From contig OX365960.1 in NCBI GenBank assembly GCA_947247005.1, positions 18,813,533-18,877,532 of the forward strand: 64,000 bases of DNA, read 5' to 3'. A model generated the notes under the pieces. It worked only from the letters and a program-made list of their open reading frames with translations. It had not been told where the DNA came from and ran no database searches. This DNA is from Spisula solida (Eukaryota; Mollusca; Bivalvia; Venerida; Mactridae). Below, piece by piece: positions 13,815 through 26,479 of the stretch; within the stretch, counting starts at the first letter, position 1; each line of letters starts with the position of its first letter. Position numbers and translations under genes: made by a program.

Positions 13815-16655
13815 GCTAATGGATACATGTACTAGATACTTGGTCGGAGTTTTCCTGGACTCGGAGTTGTCCTGATACCTAGTTATTTAGAACATTAGTT
13901 TAAACTCTTTTACTCATGATGCATTAGCATCCAGATTAGTGAACTCTGGAATACTTAAACCACCGCAAACTATTGTGTCGAGCGAAAAATTCCTACAAAT
14001 GGGCGTAGGCGAAGACAAAACCATCACCAGTTTATTTAAACTCTGTTATTTACTAAGAACATTAAACTTCTCCTCATTATCTCGAAACTTTCAATATCCT
14101 AATATCCCACTGAGTATAGACGTAAATGGAATCGAAGTACAAATTACATAGGATAGACTGATTGCGTTGGAAAGCCAAGATAATGCAAGACGGAGACAAT
14201 ACTTGAGGTAAATTATGCACTTTTTTTATAACGAACTTAATCTTGATCGGACAATATAGTGCGTGTCACAAGCAAAGTGCTTTCAGACCATTATGAAGAT
14301 TTACTCTTCGTCGTCAATTGAGTTAGCTTTCTTTATATAACCCTAGACTCTTGATTCGTATTCGGTTCCCGGGTTCGGCAATTGAAAAGTACTTAAATAT
14401 AACGTACAACACAGTGACAAAACACTGAAAACGACTCAAAAAGTTACAATCCTCTTCTCCTAACATCGATGGCCTAGCAGACAGGGTTCGTGTTATACTT
14501 AAAACGGAAATATAGTTATTAATGCGTTGTCATTGCTTGACGTTCAGCATAAAAACAGAGAACTTCTTTTCTGGCATACCTTCGTGGCGATGGATTCTAT
14601 CAGGAATGAGGTGCCGAGCGTGATTAATATCAGTTTCACAAAAGAGCGTACCTCAATTTGTATTTCCAAAATCAAAAGCTATTTTAAAATTATCTTGAAA
14701 TTCTAAGGCATGCACAACAATTTGACAAACAACTTGAGACATGCCATGCACTGATATCATGATTATTTAAATAATGTATTGTTAAACCACAGCATGAATC
14801 ATTTCAAAGCGAAATATATTTTAAATTACCAGATGAGAATGATAGAACTTCGTAACATTGATTTCCATGACAACGGCGAAATGCCGATTTATATAACAAC
14901 AGACAATTTACAACATACGTAAATAGAACTGTCATAACGTTTTATCAACTGTGAAAACAAGAAAGTAAGTGAGTTGTCCGTGTCTGAATTGTTTGTAGGA
15001 TAAAAAACAAGCATACTCCATTTGAGCAATCCTTTGAGACAGTACGCAATTACCTTATCCGGAAACTATATGAACTTTCCAGGGTGAAAATTCACAAAAC
15101 GCAACAAAAAGCAGTTTCCCGAGGGTTTCATTTGTAGCACAATCATTTTAATCGTTTAAATAAAGATCAAACCAGGTTTCCATGAAGCGTACTATATCGG
15201 CACCGAAATAGAGCGCTTAATGGAAATGTAACAAAATGTGCAATTGCAGTTTTTGCTTGCCCATTAGAAAGAACCGTAGATGGAGGAGATGAGTTTAAAG
15301 AAATTGATGAAAGTTACCTAACACAAAGCTGTAAGTGGCAAGATATGATCAACGGCTTTACGTCTGAGGTACTAGATTTTTGCTATATTAAAGAAAAGGC
15401 GCATTTAAGCTTCATAAACATGGCTCGATGTTCATTCGAACAAGTACCCCGGTCAACATTCTAGCCACGTCTGAATATGTGACAACTGATAGAACAAATT
15501 GAACAATAGGATTCATCGGGAGGGTTCCGTGGGCTATCGATTTTTATGCATAGACCCGTATTTTTGGACAAAAAATGATTTTCTCACCTCTCTTGTCGAT
15601 CGTCTTCCTTCCATTTCATTGTTTTGTACAGAGAGAGATCCGTGCCAGCACCGAGAGGGTACCGATATATCAGTTTGCACCGAGATGGTACCGATATGGT
15701 TATACACCATGTGAAACATACATATGCCTGCCATATTTCAGCAGATAGCTGACTGGCAATGTTTTTGAAACATACAGAGATAATTCAATGAGCTTAAAAC
15801 TCGAAAATCTGTTAACCAACATGCATGTAATTTACGATGAGTGGAGTCAATCATTCCATACTAACATCGAGAAAATGACGCCACTTTAATACATACATGT
15901 ACACTAGCAATACCTATCAAGTCATTTACCCGAAGCGAATTTGTGCGGTGCCGAAAATATTCCACGACAAAAACGGGTCAATAGAATTATATATGTTGGG
16001 TTCATAAAATAAGCACCAAATACTAGTAGGTCTTACGCTTCATGGAAACGGAGCTTTGTGTTCCTTGTTGTTGAATAATGTCGCGAGCGTACATTCCTAG
16101 TTGAAACTCGTGATGGATTATTTGTCTTGTAGAAAAATTGTCTGTTCTTTGTGCAAGTTAATACTGTTGATAATTATTTCCTGTAAAACTGTTAATGTCA
16201 ATGTCATAACCAATGCTGATCAAGAGGACTAAAAATGGTCAAAACTTAGCATGATACATTTAGAATAAATTTACGGATTCAGACATAGAGAACTACACAG
16301 CAAATAATATTCCGGTTTGCAAGTTAGTGACTTGGTTTCAGCGAACCATAGTTACCATATAGTCCAAACTAGACATATCGAAAACCTTAAATAATAATTA
16401 CTAAACTATGATCGAATCAACTGTTGTTCTCTCAAATTCTTGTTTCACCTGAACCATCTTTAAACTGCATGCATAGATAATCAAATCTGACAACACTATA
16501 GTTAGTGTCAAACCCCAGCCAAAACGTGTTGATGATCGATTCCTTAAATGCTGCTACGACTTAAGGTCAATGACGAACAAGTGCCGAGGAACGTGGCTAA
16601 ACATGTACATTTTGTACAAAACAACTACGCAATTAGTACATATAAGTGGATTGTG
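13815..16655. other. Unassigned DNA with one SINE tail
   Basis: Short open frames (for example 13939-14151 and 15499-15714) show no recognisable protein. The 15.65-15.76-kb part holds a small GGTACCGATAT repeat and a SINE tail. Confidence 0.4.
15716..15762 (+). mobile_element. Truncated SINE tail
   Basis: Contains the SINE tail ATATGCCTGCCATATTTCAG and GCAGATAGCTGACTGGCAA without the tRNA-like head. Upstream lies a short local repeat of GGTACCGATAT units (15655-15700). Confidence 0.7.
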
Positions 16656-18159
16656 AAATAAAATAGTGTAAACAAGACATTGGTCAGTTAATAACCCGGT
16701 CATTACCTCCTCGTTTGGTCTCATATAAACAATATAATTAGTATCAGATGTTGTTTTGGTCAAACTGAAGTGCTTATAATGCTACTGTATTCATACACAC
16801 GTATTGTTATTGTCATGTGTACGGTTCATTGTCTCATCTGACATTTCGTGGACAGATTTTGAATTGCAATATATTAGGCGATACCATTATCAACTGATAA
16901 TCATCACGCGCTTTAATTCAATGTTTGCTAAAATCTCAGACAATTGCTGTTTTTTCTATGGCAGGCATGTACTGATGACATTCGTTGTAGAAATGCGATA
17001 TTAAGTAATAAGTTAGAGAGGGGAAATTTGGATAAAAATGTTTATAGTTTATTGCTGCATTAATTATTGCCCATGATTTGTCAAGAGTCGAGACTTTTGA
17101 AAAAACAGCATTGTCCGGGTGGGAGTATATCTATTGAAAATCACGTTTATACAAACTTACGAGCGGTATTCCAACAATGTAAATGCACGAAAACTGAGTA
17201 TTTTGAATGAAGGATAGATAACGTCATTGAGTTAATGATATAATTATACAAAGCTCATGGTCACTCCAAATATACCCGTTGGCAGGAAATATAGATACAT
17301 ATATTAATACCTGATTAGGACCTCGCACAATATTCTGATGTTTTACAATAAAACCATTTCAAGAATTATACGTCTTACTTAATGTTAAACTAGAATTTCT
17401 AAAATAAATGGAAATATTGAAAATGGAAAAAGATTAGGTTAACTTTATAAACCATCGACATTTATTGGTGGTGATGTTGTTAGTGGTACCGACGACGATG
17501 ATGCTGATGACGATATTGTCGCAATGATATTGGAAATACTGTTGGTGATAAGGTGCATGATTAACAACCGTGTAATTCAATGTACTTTTACAAACGTTAA
17601 CATCACGCACTAGTATAGTTCAACTCAGGTTCTAAAATGAACGAAAATGTTGTTTTTATCATTGTAAAGGTTTGAAACGCCACATTATAGCGTGATCACT
17701 ATGATTAATAAGACGTCTTATTGTAGTCAATGCACTTTTACTATACAGTTATTACACACCAGGGAAATCATGCAAGCTCTATCCGTGACATTTGATACCA
17801 GCAAATGGTGGTGCATGTACATACAATACTGATTTCTAATCATATTTCATATTTTAACTAGAAAGTAAAATGGATTGAACTTTGTGGAGGCCATCCTTGG
17901 ACGTAGCCTTGTTTTTGTCAATAGAGTTTTTATTGTCAAGGGAAAAATCATAAAACATATTGGCATAGATGCACTTATGCATTTTTATATTCCAATTTGC
18001 AGTTAAGGGTATACAGTGAACTCTGTCAAAAACAGCCAATCAGTAGTTTCTAGTATATACATCAAATGTGGTTATTCATTGTCGCATCACCAAAAAGGTT
18101 AGCCATTTTGGATTTCGGTTGCAAAGTTCAATGTAGAATAAAGACGTCAAGGAAATCAT

Positions 18160-18475
18160 TTTATTAATATTTGCTTTCAAAGGATTATGGAGTTTTTTCA
18201 GTGAAAATAACAGTGACATTACCACTTTGTTTTTTTCACTGTTTTGAAGCTGGTTGCAGTATCATGCAGAAAAAAACGTAACGTCAACGACGCCGGGCTT
18301 TAAAATAATTATGTGTTACGTCATCATGACGTCATAATTCTCACATCGTGACGTTCTCATTTCGACGTGATTTTTTCAATTAAGCCAATTACGGCATATA
18401 ATAAACAGAAAATTTGTTGATGTTTGGTGTAAGATCAATTTTATTCCACTCGTGATCACAGAAAATTAACGTCGC
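18160..18475 (+). repeat. Repeat B, longer copy
   Basis: Same segments as the 1.6-kb copy, plus TGACGTCATAATTCTCACAT, a TGACGTTCTCATTTCGACGT part, and an end with GTAAGATCAATTTTATTCCA then CTCGTGATCACAGAAAATT. Several TGACGTCA (CRE-like) palindromes lie within. Confidence 0.8.
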
Positions 18476-18539
18476 CGGCTTGAATACGCTCTTATTGACG
18501 TTGCATTGACTCGGTAACTATGGTAATGTGATAAAAAGA

Positions 18540-18675
18540 ATCCGTCATTCGTTGTCTTTGATATCAACATTTCTTAAACTCGTCACGAAAACAAATTATT
18601 AAGCTCGCCAAAGGCTCGCTTGTTTTCTAGACTCGTTTAAGAAATGTTGAACTCCAAAGACAACTCATGACGGAT
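18540..18675. repeat. Long imperfect hairpin
   Basis: ATCCGTCATTCGTTGTCTTT and CAACATTTCTTAAACTCGTC at the left pair with AGTCTAGAAAACAAGC-side sequence, GACTCGTTTAAGAAATGTTG and AAAGACAACTCATGACGGAT at the right. The arms are about 53 bases; the loop holds GCTCGCCAAAGGCTCGC, itself partly palindromic. Confidence 0.75.
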
Positions 18676-19064
18676 CCTATATATAAGTTCTTATTTTTAT
18701 CAGTAAACGAACTTACACAGAATAGAACATTGGGATTTCGGATATAAAATATAGTATCAGTAAGTATATCTAAAATATTATATTCCAGACAGACATGTCT
18801 CCTGTCAATAAAAAAAACGTTTAAGTTTAATGCATAAATATAATACATTAAGACGTTTTGCGCAATCGTTTCTACGAACAATTTAATACTTCTAGATAAG
18901 TCACGAACATACATAAACGATTGTCTATCGAATGAAAATAAATTATACTTAAAATGGATAGATATAGTGTTTGAGCGTTTTAGTTAACATATAAATTGCG
19001 TCTACGCATGACAATTTGGAGATGCTCAGATTTTATTTCTTGTAAAATCTTTTTAATGCCAATG

Positions 19065-20395
19065 TCTCACTGAGAAAGTCATCGGTGATGTAGTAATACA
19101 CATACTTCCTACAGACGGCTCTAGATATTTCAGTTAAAATCGAAGCGGTCCCATCTGAAATAGCAAAATATGTGCATCGAGAGCGCCAACCGCGATGCGT
19201 CGGTGATTTTTTGCTCAGTACATTTCAATTTTCTCGTGCAGACTAATTAGTTCCCATAAGAGAGTTGTACCTCGTTTGTCTACAAAACAGCTCATGAATA
19301 TATTTGTGATAAAAGAAAACGTCAAATATAATGTTAGCGAATATTTGGAGTGGCGATTCCAAAATCGGGAATGTGTCACCGAAAGTTTGCCGAACAGTCG
19401 CCGAACATTCAACTACCCATGATTTCCCAGATCACGATATGACGTCGGGTGTGCATCGGAAGAAACCCAATGCTGGCACTGAAATTTACACATTGATTTA
19501 GTCACCAGCGATTAATGGCCTTCTTTGGAATACTAATTGGCGGCGATGCGAAAGTATATCAAAGCATTTACGCTAGCGTAACTCTTAAGTTTTACGTAAA
19601 TATTGCGTACGTCTATAATATTTGCCCAAATGCGTTTTACTAAGATATTTTTTCTCATGTTTTGTCGTAAGTATTGGCGTAATTCTACGCAAGGTCGGAG
19701 TAAGCGTAAATAGCAAATATGAACGTAGTGAGGAGCTTTTGCCAAACACTGTTGATTTTCGGCCGTCACTTGTTGTTATAGACCGTGATTAGTAATAAAA
19801 CATGTTTAATCATCAAAGCTTATAGAACTTTAATGTATATTTGTTCACTCTGGTTTCCGTTATATTGGTAATATTGTGGCCCGGTCTACGTTCAATATTC
19901 AATATTTTTACATAAATGTATGCAACAACTTGCGATCGATTAGTAAAACACACCTAAGGATTTGCGTAAGTGACAAATATATGCGCAAACTTACGCGACA
20001 TTTACGCAATGTTAGTAAAACAGTACCCTGTTGTTTCCGCGGAGAGCTGCTTCCCTTTCTAATCTCCTCGTGTTAAGCTATTAAGTTCCACTACCGATCA
20101 ACAGCCGTAATTTTCAAACTTAAATAATAGAATGCCATCAAATCACATTTTCGTCATTTTGATAGCGGCAATTTCACTCAGAGCTAGCAATTAGTGTGTG
20201 GAGTTTCTGTTGAGTGCTGCGTGCTTCCTATTCGATCCTCATCTATGATAACACCAATGACTCTTAACGGGAGTTAATTGGCATCGTTGCATGTCTTAAA
20301 ATAATATTCTCCTAAGCCCGTGTTTTAATATGAACTAAGGCATTGCCTAAAGGGGATTCTATCATCCATTGATACTATATCAAAATAACTCATTA
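19065..20395. other. Unassigned DNA
   Basis: No gene recognised. Scattered TTACGTAA/TTACGC-like words between 19560 and 20010 hint at an old repeat, but no clear unit. Confidence 0.35.
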
Positions 20396-20399
20396 CAGT

Positions 20400-21570
20400 T
20401 ATTAGTGAGGGGCATCTTCACAGTATGGTTGTTCATACAGTTTGTATTTATTTTACATTTCATGAAATTCAGATAGAATTTTAATAACTCAAGGAAAATT
20501 GACTAATACAACAAGGGACCATTGGCTCTAAAGCGCTCACCATATGACCAGCAGTTTAGGCAGAATCAGTGACCTGGTGACCTAGTTTTTGACCCCAGAT
20601 GACCTAGTTACGCACTTTACCTAGATTGCAAAGCGACAAACATTGTGACCAAGTTTCATGTAGATTAGGTAAAACATGTTCACGAGTGCTCAGGTGAGCT
20701 AAAAACTTGACGAACATCATCACAGTATGAGCGTTCCTATTCATTTTAAGTTTCATGAAATCATACCAGGTATTTACAAAGAAATGAATGTGAATGGATG
20801 GGCAGAGTGAATTATTCATTAAATCAAGGGCAATAACTCTAAAGAAAATTGTCCAATAACAAAACTTGACTGGCATCATCTTAGTGTGAGCATTCATTTT
20901 CGTTTTAAGTTTCATGTAATTTTACCGGCTAGTTACAAAGAAATGACTAAGAAAGGACGGGCGGAGGTAATTCTTCGATAAATCAAGGGTGACAACTCAA
21001 GAAAATTGACACACAGAATGTGTGTTCATATTCATTTTAAGTTACATGAAATTCTTCCAGCTAATTACAAAGAACTGAATGCAAATGGACAAGCGGATGA
21101 AATTTTTCAACAAATCAAGGGCACTAACTCTAAGGAAAATTTACCAATAATGATAACTTGACAGTCATCATCACAGTAATTGGGTGCTCATATTCATTTT
21201 ATGTTTCATGAAATTCTACAAGCTAGTTACAAAGAAAGGAATGCGAATGGACGGTCAGAGTGAATTATACTGTAAATCAAGGGTAATAACTCTTAAGGAA
21301 AATTGACCAACTTAAACAAACTTGACGGGCATCATGACTTTTTTATTTTAAGTTGCTTAAAAATGTACCAGTTAGTAGAAAAATGGCTGCAGACGGAAGG
21401 ACAGACAGAAATATTTAATAAATCAAGGTAAATGACTGTCAAAGGAAAAACACCTGGCAGGCATCATCAAAGTACTGTGTAGTTGTTCATATTTATTTTG
21501 ATTAAGTTCCATGAAATTCTACATGCAAGTTACAGAGAAATGGCTGTTGATGGCGATGCGTCTTTGTAAG
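20400..21570 (+). repeat. Tandem array of about 160-bp units
   Basis: About seven diverged units. TTTTAAG(T)TTCATG recurs at 20744, 20903, 21035, 21197, 21347 and about 21505. Each is followed by CAGCTAGTTACAAAGAAATG, then GGACGGGCAGAG, AATCAAGGGCAATAACTCTA and AACTTGACGGGCATCATC. A family C fragment is inserted between the first and second units. Confidence 0.85.
20564..20700 (+). repeat. Dispersed repeat family C, copy 1
   Basis: GTGACCTGGTGACCTAG, GCACTTTACCTAGATTGCAA and TTGTGACCAAGTTTCATGTA match the 63.7-kb copy. The tGACCTag-rich style is common in bivalve genomes (general knowledge, not searched). Confidence 0.6.
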
Positions 21571-21689
21571 CCGTATGGCCAGTCCACACGCACATTACCC
21601 CAAGTGCCGGAGTAAAAGTTAAGCATTACATAAGTTCAGTGAGTCACAATGTAACTATATAGACTTCACATAATCTTCCTTTTTTGCAA

Positions 21690-21842
21690 AAATAATCGCG
21701 ATTATTGTACCTAGTTGCTCTATTCGCTTAATGCAGCCACCCCCCTGTCAAAAAGTATTAGATTCAGAATTTCTCGCACATTGCTGTTAAATTAATTCTG
21801 TTATACTGGAAAACGGGTTTTATCCTGTAATGTTGATATGGT
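21690..21842 (+). repeat. Extra copy of the right end of the 22.3-kb element
   Basis: AATAATCGCGATTATTGTAC, CTAGTTGCTCTATTCGCT, ATTTCTCGCACATTGCTG and TAATGTTGATATGG match 22748-22893 in direct orientation. Confidence 0.7.
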
Positions 21843-22339
21843 CAGTGACAAACCGTATCTGCAGTTATAACTGAACTACCTTTTAGGAGACCCCTAAGGA
21901 ATCAAAATGATAATGAGCCAGAATATGGTTTTAAGAACAGTGTGTTTTTAGCGCTTTCTTACATGACGACTAGAGCTGTCATTCATACGACCCAAGGCAT
22001 ATCGATGATTCCAATATATAGGAAGACAAGCATCGGCGATACATCGTTATACAGTTACACATATAGACAGGGTTCTCGGTTCTCCTTCTTAGCAAAATGT
22101 TGGAGTCCTATAATAGACGAACAAGAAACAGGCCTTTCAGTCAATGATCCCTTTTTAGCCATTCTACACTGTACATGTTGGGTATATATTCAGCTTTGAG
22201 ATAGCACCTTTGGTTAGAGTTTAGACTTGACCCATTTTTACAATTTGTGAACTTACATTTTAACAGAGGGACTGTTTTGTGCAGGAAAAGGAGGATTTTC
22301 GGTGGTTCCAATCCATTCATTTACCCAGGTATCGGTTCT

Positions 22340-22893
22340 CGATATCGACATTACTCGGTAATTAAAACCCAATTTTCCGGATCCGGAATTTCACGGTCAG
22401 GGGGTTAGCGAGCAATAAGCGGTATAGCGGGAGTGTATATTTTTTCTTTTTCAACGTTTAAACATGAAAAACATATAAACAATTATTGCACATTATCATT
22501 AAACATCTTAATTTTATAAACTTTAGCAAGAATTAATCAATTATCTGAAAAAATGTTCAATATTTGAAATATTGCATTTTATTCTACACTGTCGCTTTCG
22601 AAGCTCTATACCGATGGTGAGAAAATATACGCATTTTTCAAGTTAATTTAAACATATTATTGAGGCAAAAATATTGTCAGCGAGGTCGTAAAATAATGTT
22701 GTCAATGTGTTCAAGTAAGACTTTATTCAAATTCTTATCTTTTGGCTAAAATAATCGCGATTTTTGTACCTAGTTGCTCTATACGCTATATCAGTTTCCC
22801 CCCTGACGTACATTCAGAATATCTCGCACATTATCGCTCAATTAATTCCGTAATCCCAGACAACGGGTTTTAACCGGTAATGTCGATATGGTG
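22340..22893. mobile_element. Foldback-like element with diverged inverted ends
   Basis: GATATCGACATTACTCGGTA with TCAGGGGGTTAGCG and GCGGTATAGCG at the left (22341-22440) is mirrored imperfectly at 22770-22893 (ACGCTATATCAG, CCCCCCTGACG, CCGGTAATGTCGATAT). The inner part is AT-rich. Confidence 0.5.
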
Positions 22894-23198
22894 AATATTC
22901 TAAAATGTGAATCGATAATCGATTGGTTAAAAATATTGTTGATACCGCTTAGGTCAATGACAGCTCTTATGATGGCATCACACCGGAGGTCACATGGCAG
23001 CTACATACTGTAATGGACAGTCACAGCAGAGCGACAGATGAATATCCTCAATATACCTATTACCGGGATGTACTAATTACCGGTAAAATCCGAACTTTCC
23101 GAATATCGAACAACTCCGCGCATGCTCGCTCCCAGCTTCCTTTACAACTTTGTTTACAAACATCAGCGTTATTTTCGTCAATTTTCAAAAAAGAAATT

Positions 23199-25280
23199 AT
23201 GTCATTCTTACGGGTAAGTTCTCTATTTTATCTTTGATTTATTTAAAAATACATATATTCTAACTAACCATGTCAAAAAAACACGTAATTCCAGTCTTGT
23301 TTACGAATAAACACCGTTTGTTTCACCTGCGTCTACGATGTACTAGATATGCGTGACGTCACAGAATTACGTAGTACCTAAATACCCAATACACAAAATA
23401 ACTACTGGGTCAAACTTCCGACCGGGGGTGGATAATTTGTTGGTTAGATCTACACTAATTGGATAATAATTGCTCTTTCTTTTTTATATTTTCAGCTTCC
23501 AACTATAGGAAAACCACACCATCATAGGGTGAAAAGAAGATATAGTGCAGAAACCCTGTCATTAGCTTACCAGGAGGTGGAGAATAATAACACTTCAATA
23601 AGGAAGGCTGCCAAGATGTTTGGAATTCCAGACAGCACCCTGAGGGACAGGTTTTTGGGTGTCCAACCCATTCCACAAGGTGACTTATTTAACATCAACC
23701 CAGGGCCTACTCCCACATTTTCCAAAATACAAGAGGAACAGTTAATGGAACATGTCACCTACATGTCAGACATTGGATACGGATATTCCAGAAACGAATT
23801 TATTAATCTGGCAACTGACTTTGCCGTGAGTCTTGGTTTGAAAAAGTCATCTGATCCAGTTTTTGCCCAGTCTTGGTTTACCTGTTTTAAGAAACGCCAT
23901 CCAGAACTTGTACTTGGTAAACCTCAAAAGTTATCAATGGTTAGGGCAGAATGTACCTCAGATAGTGTTTTGGACAAATATTTTACTTCTCTAGAAGCTA
24001 TTTTGGATGAACATAAAATAATTGATAAACCTGAGAATATTTGGAACATTGATGAGACAGGTTTGATGATGGAGCATACTCCCACAAAAGTTTTGTGTCA
24101 GAAAGGGTCAACTCCACAATCTATCACTTCCAATAAGGGAAAGAATGTTACAATCATTGCAGGTGGAAGTGCAGCAGGAATGAGACTACCACCCTATTAT
24201 GTTTTTCCTGGTCGCAGATGGAACCCTGATCTTCTGGCAGGTGCTTGTCCTGGAGCTACAGGAACTGTTTCCGACAGTGGTTGGTCGAATTCTACAGTCT
24301 TCTTTGAATATTTACAACACCATTTTTTGAAATATGTGCCAACAACTGGTTCACCAGTATTAATTTTATTTGATGGACACAAATCACATGTAAATCTCAC
24401 TCTTCGGGAATGGGGAAAGGCTAACAATATCATAATGTTTGTGCTACCACCCCATACTTCACATGTTACCCAACCTCTAGACGTAGGATGTTTTGGTCCG
24501 CTGAAGAATTCCTACTATAGTGAGTGTCAGTCTTTTTTGAGGAAAAATCCAGGAATTCATATAACCAGATTAAATGTTGCTGCTATTTCAAGCAAGGCAT
24601 ACAACAAGGCTTTAACTCCGGACAACCTTATTTCTTCATTCCGGAAAACTGGCATATTCCCAATATCTCGAGAACAAATAAAACCTTCTAAAACAGCACC
24701 TTCTGTGATCTACCAAAATAAAGAAAACTCTCAATCTGATTGCTCATCTGAATTGTTAAATGAAACTGAAATCTTCATTGAACCAATCAACTTCTTAGAT
24801 AGTAAAAAAATAACAGTTGCTAACAAAAAGGAAAGAAAAAGGAAAAACCAACCGTCTCTACATGGTAGTTTAATGTCTCCCTCTAAAGGATGTCTCCTCA
24901 AAGACATGTGTACGGAAACACCAAAATCCAGACCCAAAACATCAGGCATCAAGAAAGCTAGGACACTGGATCTACATCTAGAAGCTCCACGACCCAGTAC
25001 ATCAGGAATCCAAATAAACAATAACTCTTGTGGCATTCCACTCGACTATGATTCTGATAATAGTAATTCTTCTGAATTCGAAGATAGTGTCCCTGACACT
25101 GACCTGTGTTGTGTGTGCAAAAAAACATCCCCACCAGCTTTTGCCATGACATATACAGTTGAGTTTGTTCAATGGGGTCAATGTGACGAATGTAATCACT
25201 GGACCCATCTCAAATATTGCAGCCCAGTTAGATGTTTGAGAAGGAATGCATCGTTTCTCTGTCCACATTGTGAAAAATGA
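23199..25280 (+). CDS. pogo-like DDE transposase with C-terminal PHD finger, two exons, intact
   Basis: Cut-and-paste transposase of the pogo/Tigger/jerky lineage (IS630-Tc1-mariner group). The long frame lacks an ATG at its start. An exon 23199-23213 (MSFLR, donor GTAAGT) joins exon 23496-25280 (acceptor TTTTCAG) in phase, giving 599 residues. In order: psq-type helix-turn-helix (about 21-60), CENP-B-like DNA-binding region (about 85-155), and DDE domain with NIWNIDETG (D191), LILFDGHKSH (D298) and QPLDVGCFGPLK (D334), 35 residues between the last two. A basic, low-complexity linker follows. The C-terminal PHD finger has CCVC, CDECNHWTH, YC and CPHC (about 540-598). No stop or frameshift is present. 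It could also be a domesticated host gene, but the surrounding terminal repeats favour a mobile element. Confidence 0.9.
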
Positions 25281-25318
25281 CAGCTAAATTATTGAGCAGG
25301 GGTTTCATTGTCTGTGTG

Positions 25319-25324
25319 AATAAA
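25319..25324 (+). terminator. Poly(A) signal of the transposase gene
   Basis: AATAAA lies 39 bases after the transposase stop codon, inside the candidate terminal repeats. Confidence 0.65.
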
Positions 25325-25474
25325 CACTCATACAAATTGTACATCATTTGTTCATATATTATTAGTTAGTCAAAAAATGGAAGTTTCACCCAGTATCAAT
25401 ATTTTTGTTGTGTGACGTCATTAATGTTTATAATTTGTCCGGATCGTACCGGGTACCGGTATTTAGTATATCCG

Positions 25475-26475
25475 TCAACAAATATGGCGGCCACGCACGG
25501 TTTGTTTTTGTGATTGTTGTACGTCCAATTATTGCTTTAATCAATCGTATTTTTCATGAAATGTAAATAAAAAGAATAGTTGTTGATGATTATCACAGTT
25601 TATGCAGTTGTCTCGTGTTTTGTGTTTGATTTATCCAGTTTTAAAATTAGGTCACCGGTATTTGGTATACCCAGGCTACCGATCAACACGACAGAAACTT
25701 TGTTAAACGCGGGTCAACCAACACAGACCTTAACTGGATCTGAGGGTTCTTTAAAGGGTCTTGGGACATCTGTCACTTCTTCGGTCTTGTTATGTCTTTT
25801 TTTTCCAAAAAAACTTTCTTATAAATAATCATATTTTTTCACGGAGATCTGTATTGACAAACCAGCAGTAGACAGTTGTCCTACATTATAAGATCAATTA
25901 ACATGGTCATCTAACACAAAATGATTGTTGATAATTAATTCACAATAAATGGTTGATTGTTTGTTGTTGACAATTTGGGTACGAACAAATTTGGATACGC
26001 TTCGTTTATCAAACTTTATGATGCAAATTAGCATCGAAAGTTGATTTCTTTGTTTACCTACGCCAAATATGTGTATAAAAGACAGTTTTCCTTGTTTAAA
26101 ACAAGTACTTTAATCGTATAAGCAGTTATTTTAACGATTGTAGGCTGTACTTACTTGACAGCAGTCGAATGAAACAACTTCTTCCGTTTGCGAGGGACAG
26201 TCTAAATGCTAACCGACCGCCTTTATCTCGCGCGCTAGCATTCTTACCTCCCCTATCGCGTTTAATGTTGTGTAAGCTGGCCTTCGGTTATCTCAAGGAA
26301 CATTTTTAAACATCATTAGAAAATAAAAGATAATTTATTAACAACAAAAATATTTTTTTAATGAGTTTGCCAATTCCATTCACGTCTTCAGAGTACCCCG
26401 AAAAAACACTTCCTGTACACACAAATCTCAATCGAACAGGGGTGACCAAATTTCGGATGGGTTAAAGGCATCTCG
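25475..26475. other. Unassigned DNA after the pogo-like element
   Basis: GTCACCGGTATTTGGTATAC at 25650 resembles the right terminal repeat of the pogo-like element (TACCGGTATTTAGTATA at 25454) and may be a decayed end. A TATAAAAG word lies at about 26073 with no supported gene behind it. Confidence 0.35.
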
Positions 26476-26479
26476 ATTA

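Larger units (their letters stand above)
16660..19060 (+). repeat. Dispersed repeat family A, copy 2
   Basis: Blocks in order: CATTTCGTGGACAG (16842), GATATTAAGTAATAAGTTAG (about 16996), GATTTGTCAAGAGTCGAGAC (17076), ACTCCAAATATACCCG (17262), AAGACGTCTTATTG (17711), GGCCATCCTTGGACG (about 17889) and ACATATAAATTGCGTC (18989). Repeat B (18160-18475) and a large hairpin (18540-18675) interrupt it. Confidence 0.7.
23071..25468 (+). mobile_element. pogo-like DNA transposon with candidate terminal inverted repeats
   Basis: TA-CTAATTACCGGTA at 23071-23085 is mirrored by TACCGGTATTTAG-TA at 25454-25468. That is a 13-bp inverted repeat with one mismatch, each copy next to a TA as expected for a TA target duplication. 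The resulting 2.4-kb element encloses the whole transposase gene and poly(A) signal. The repeat is short, so the exact ends are uncertain; an ATCCG motif just inside both ends adds some support. Confidence 0.5.

Noticed and set aside
24197..25268. Several minus-strand open frames inside the transposase
   Set aside because: Shadows of the real plus-strand coding sequence, with no domains.
23529..25280. Transposase starting at 23529
   Set aside because: That codon is GTG. The frame stays open upstream to an acceptor at 23495, and an in-phase ATG exon at 23199-23213 gives a normal start.
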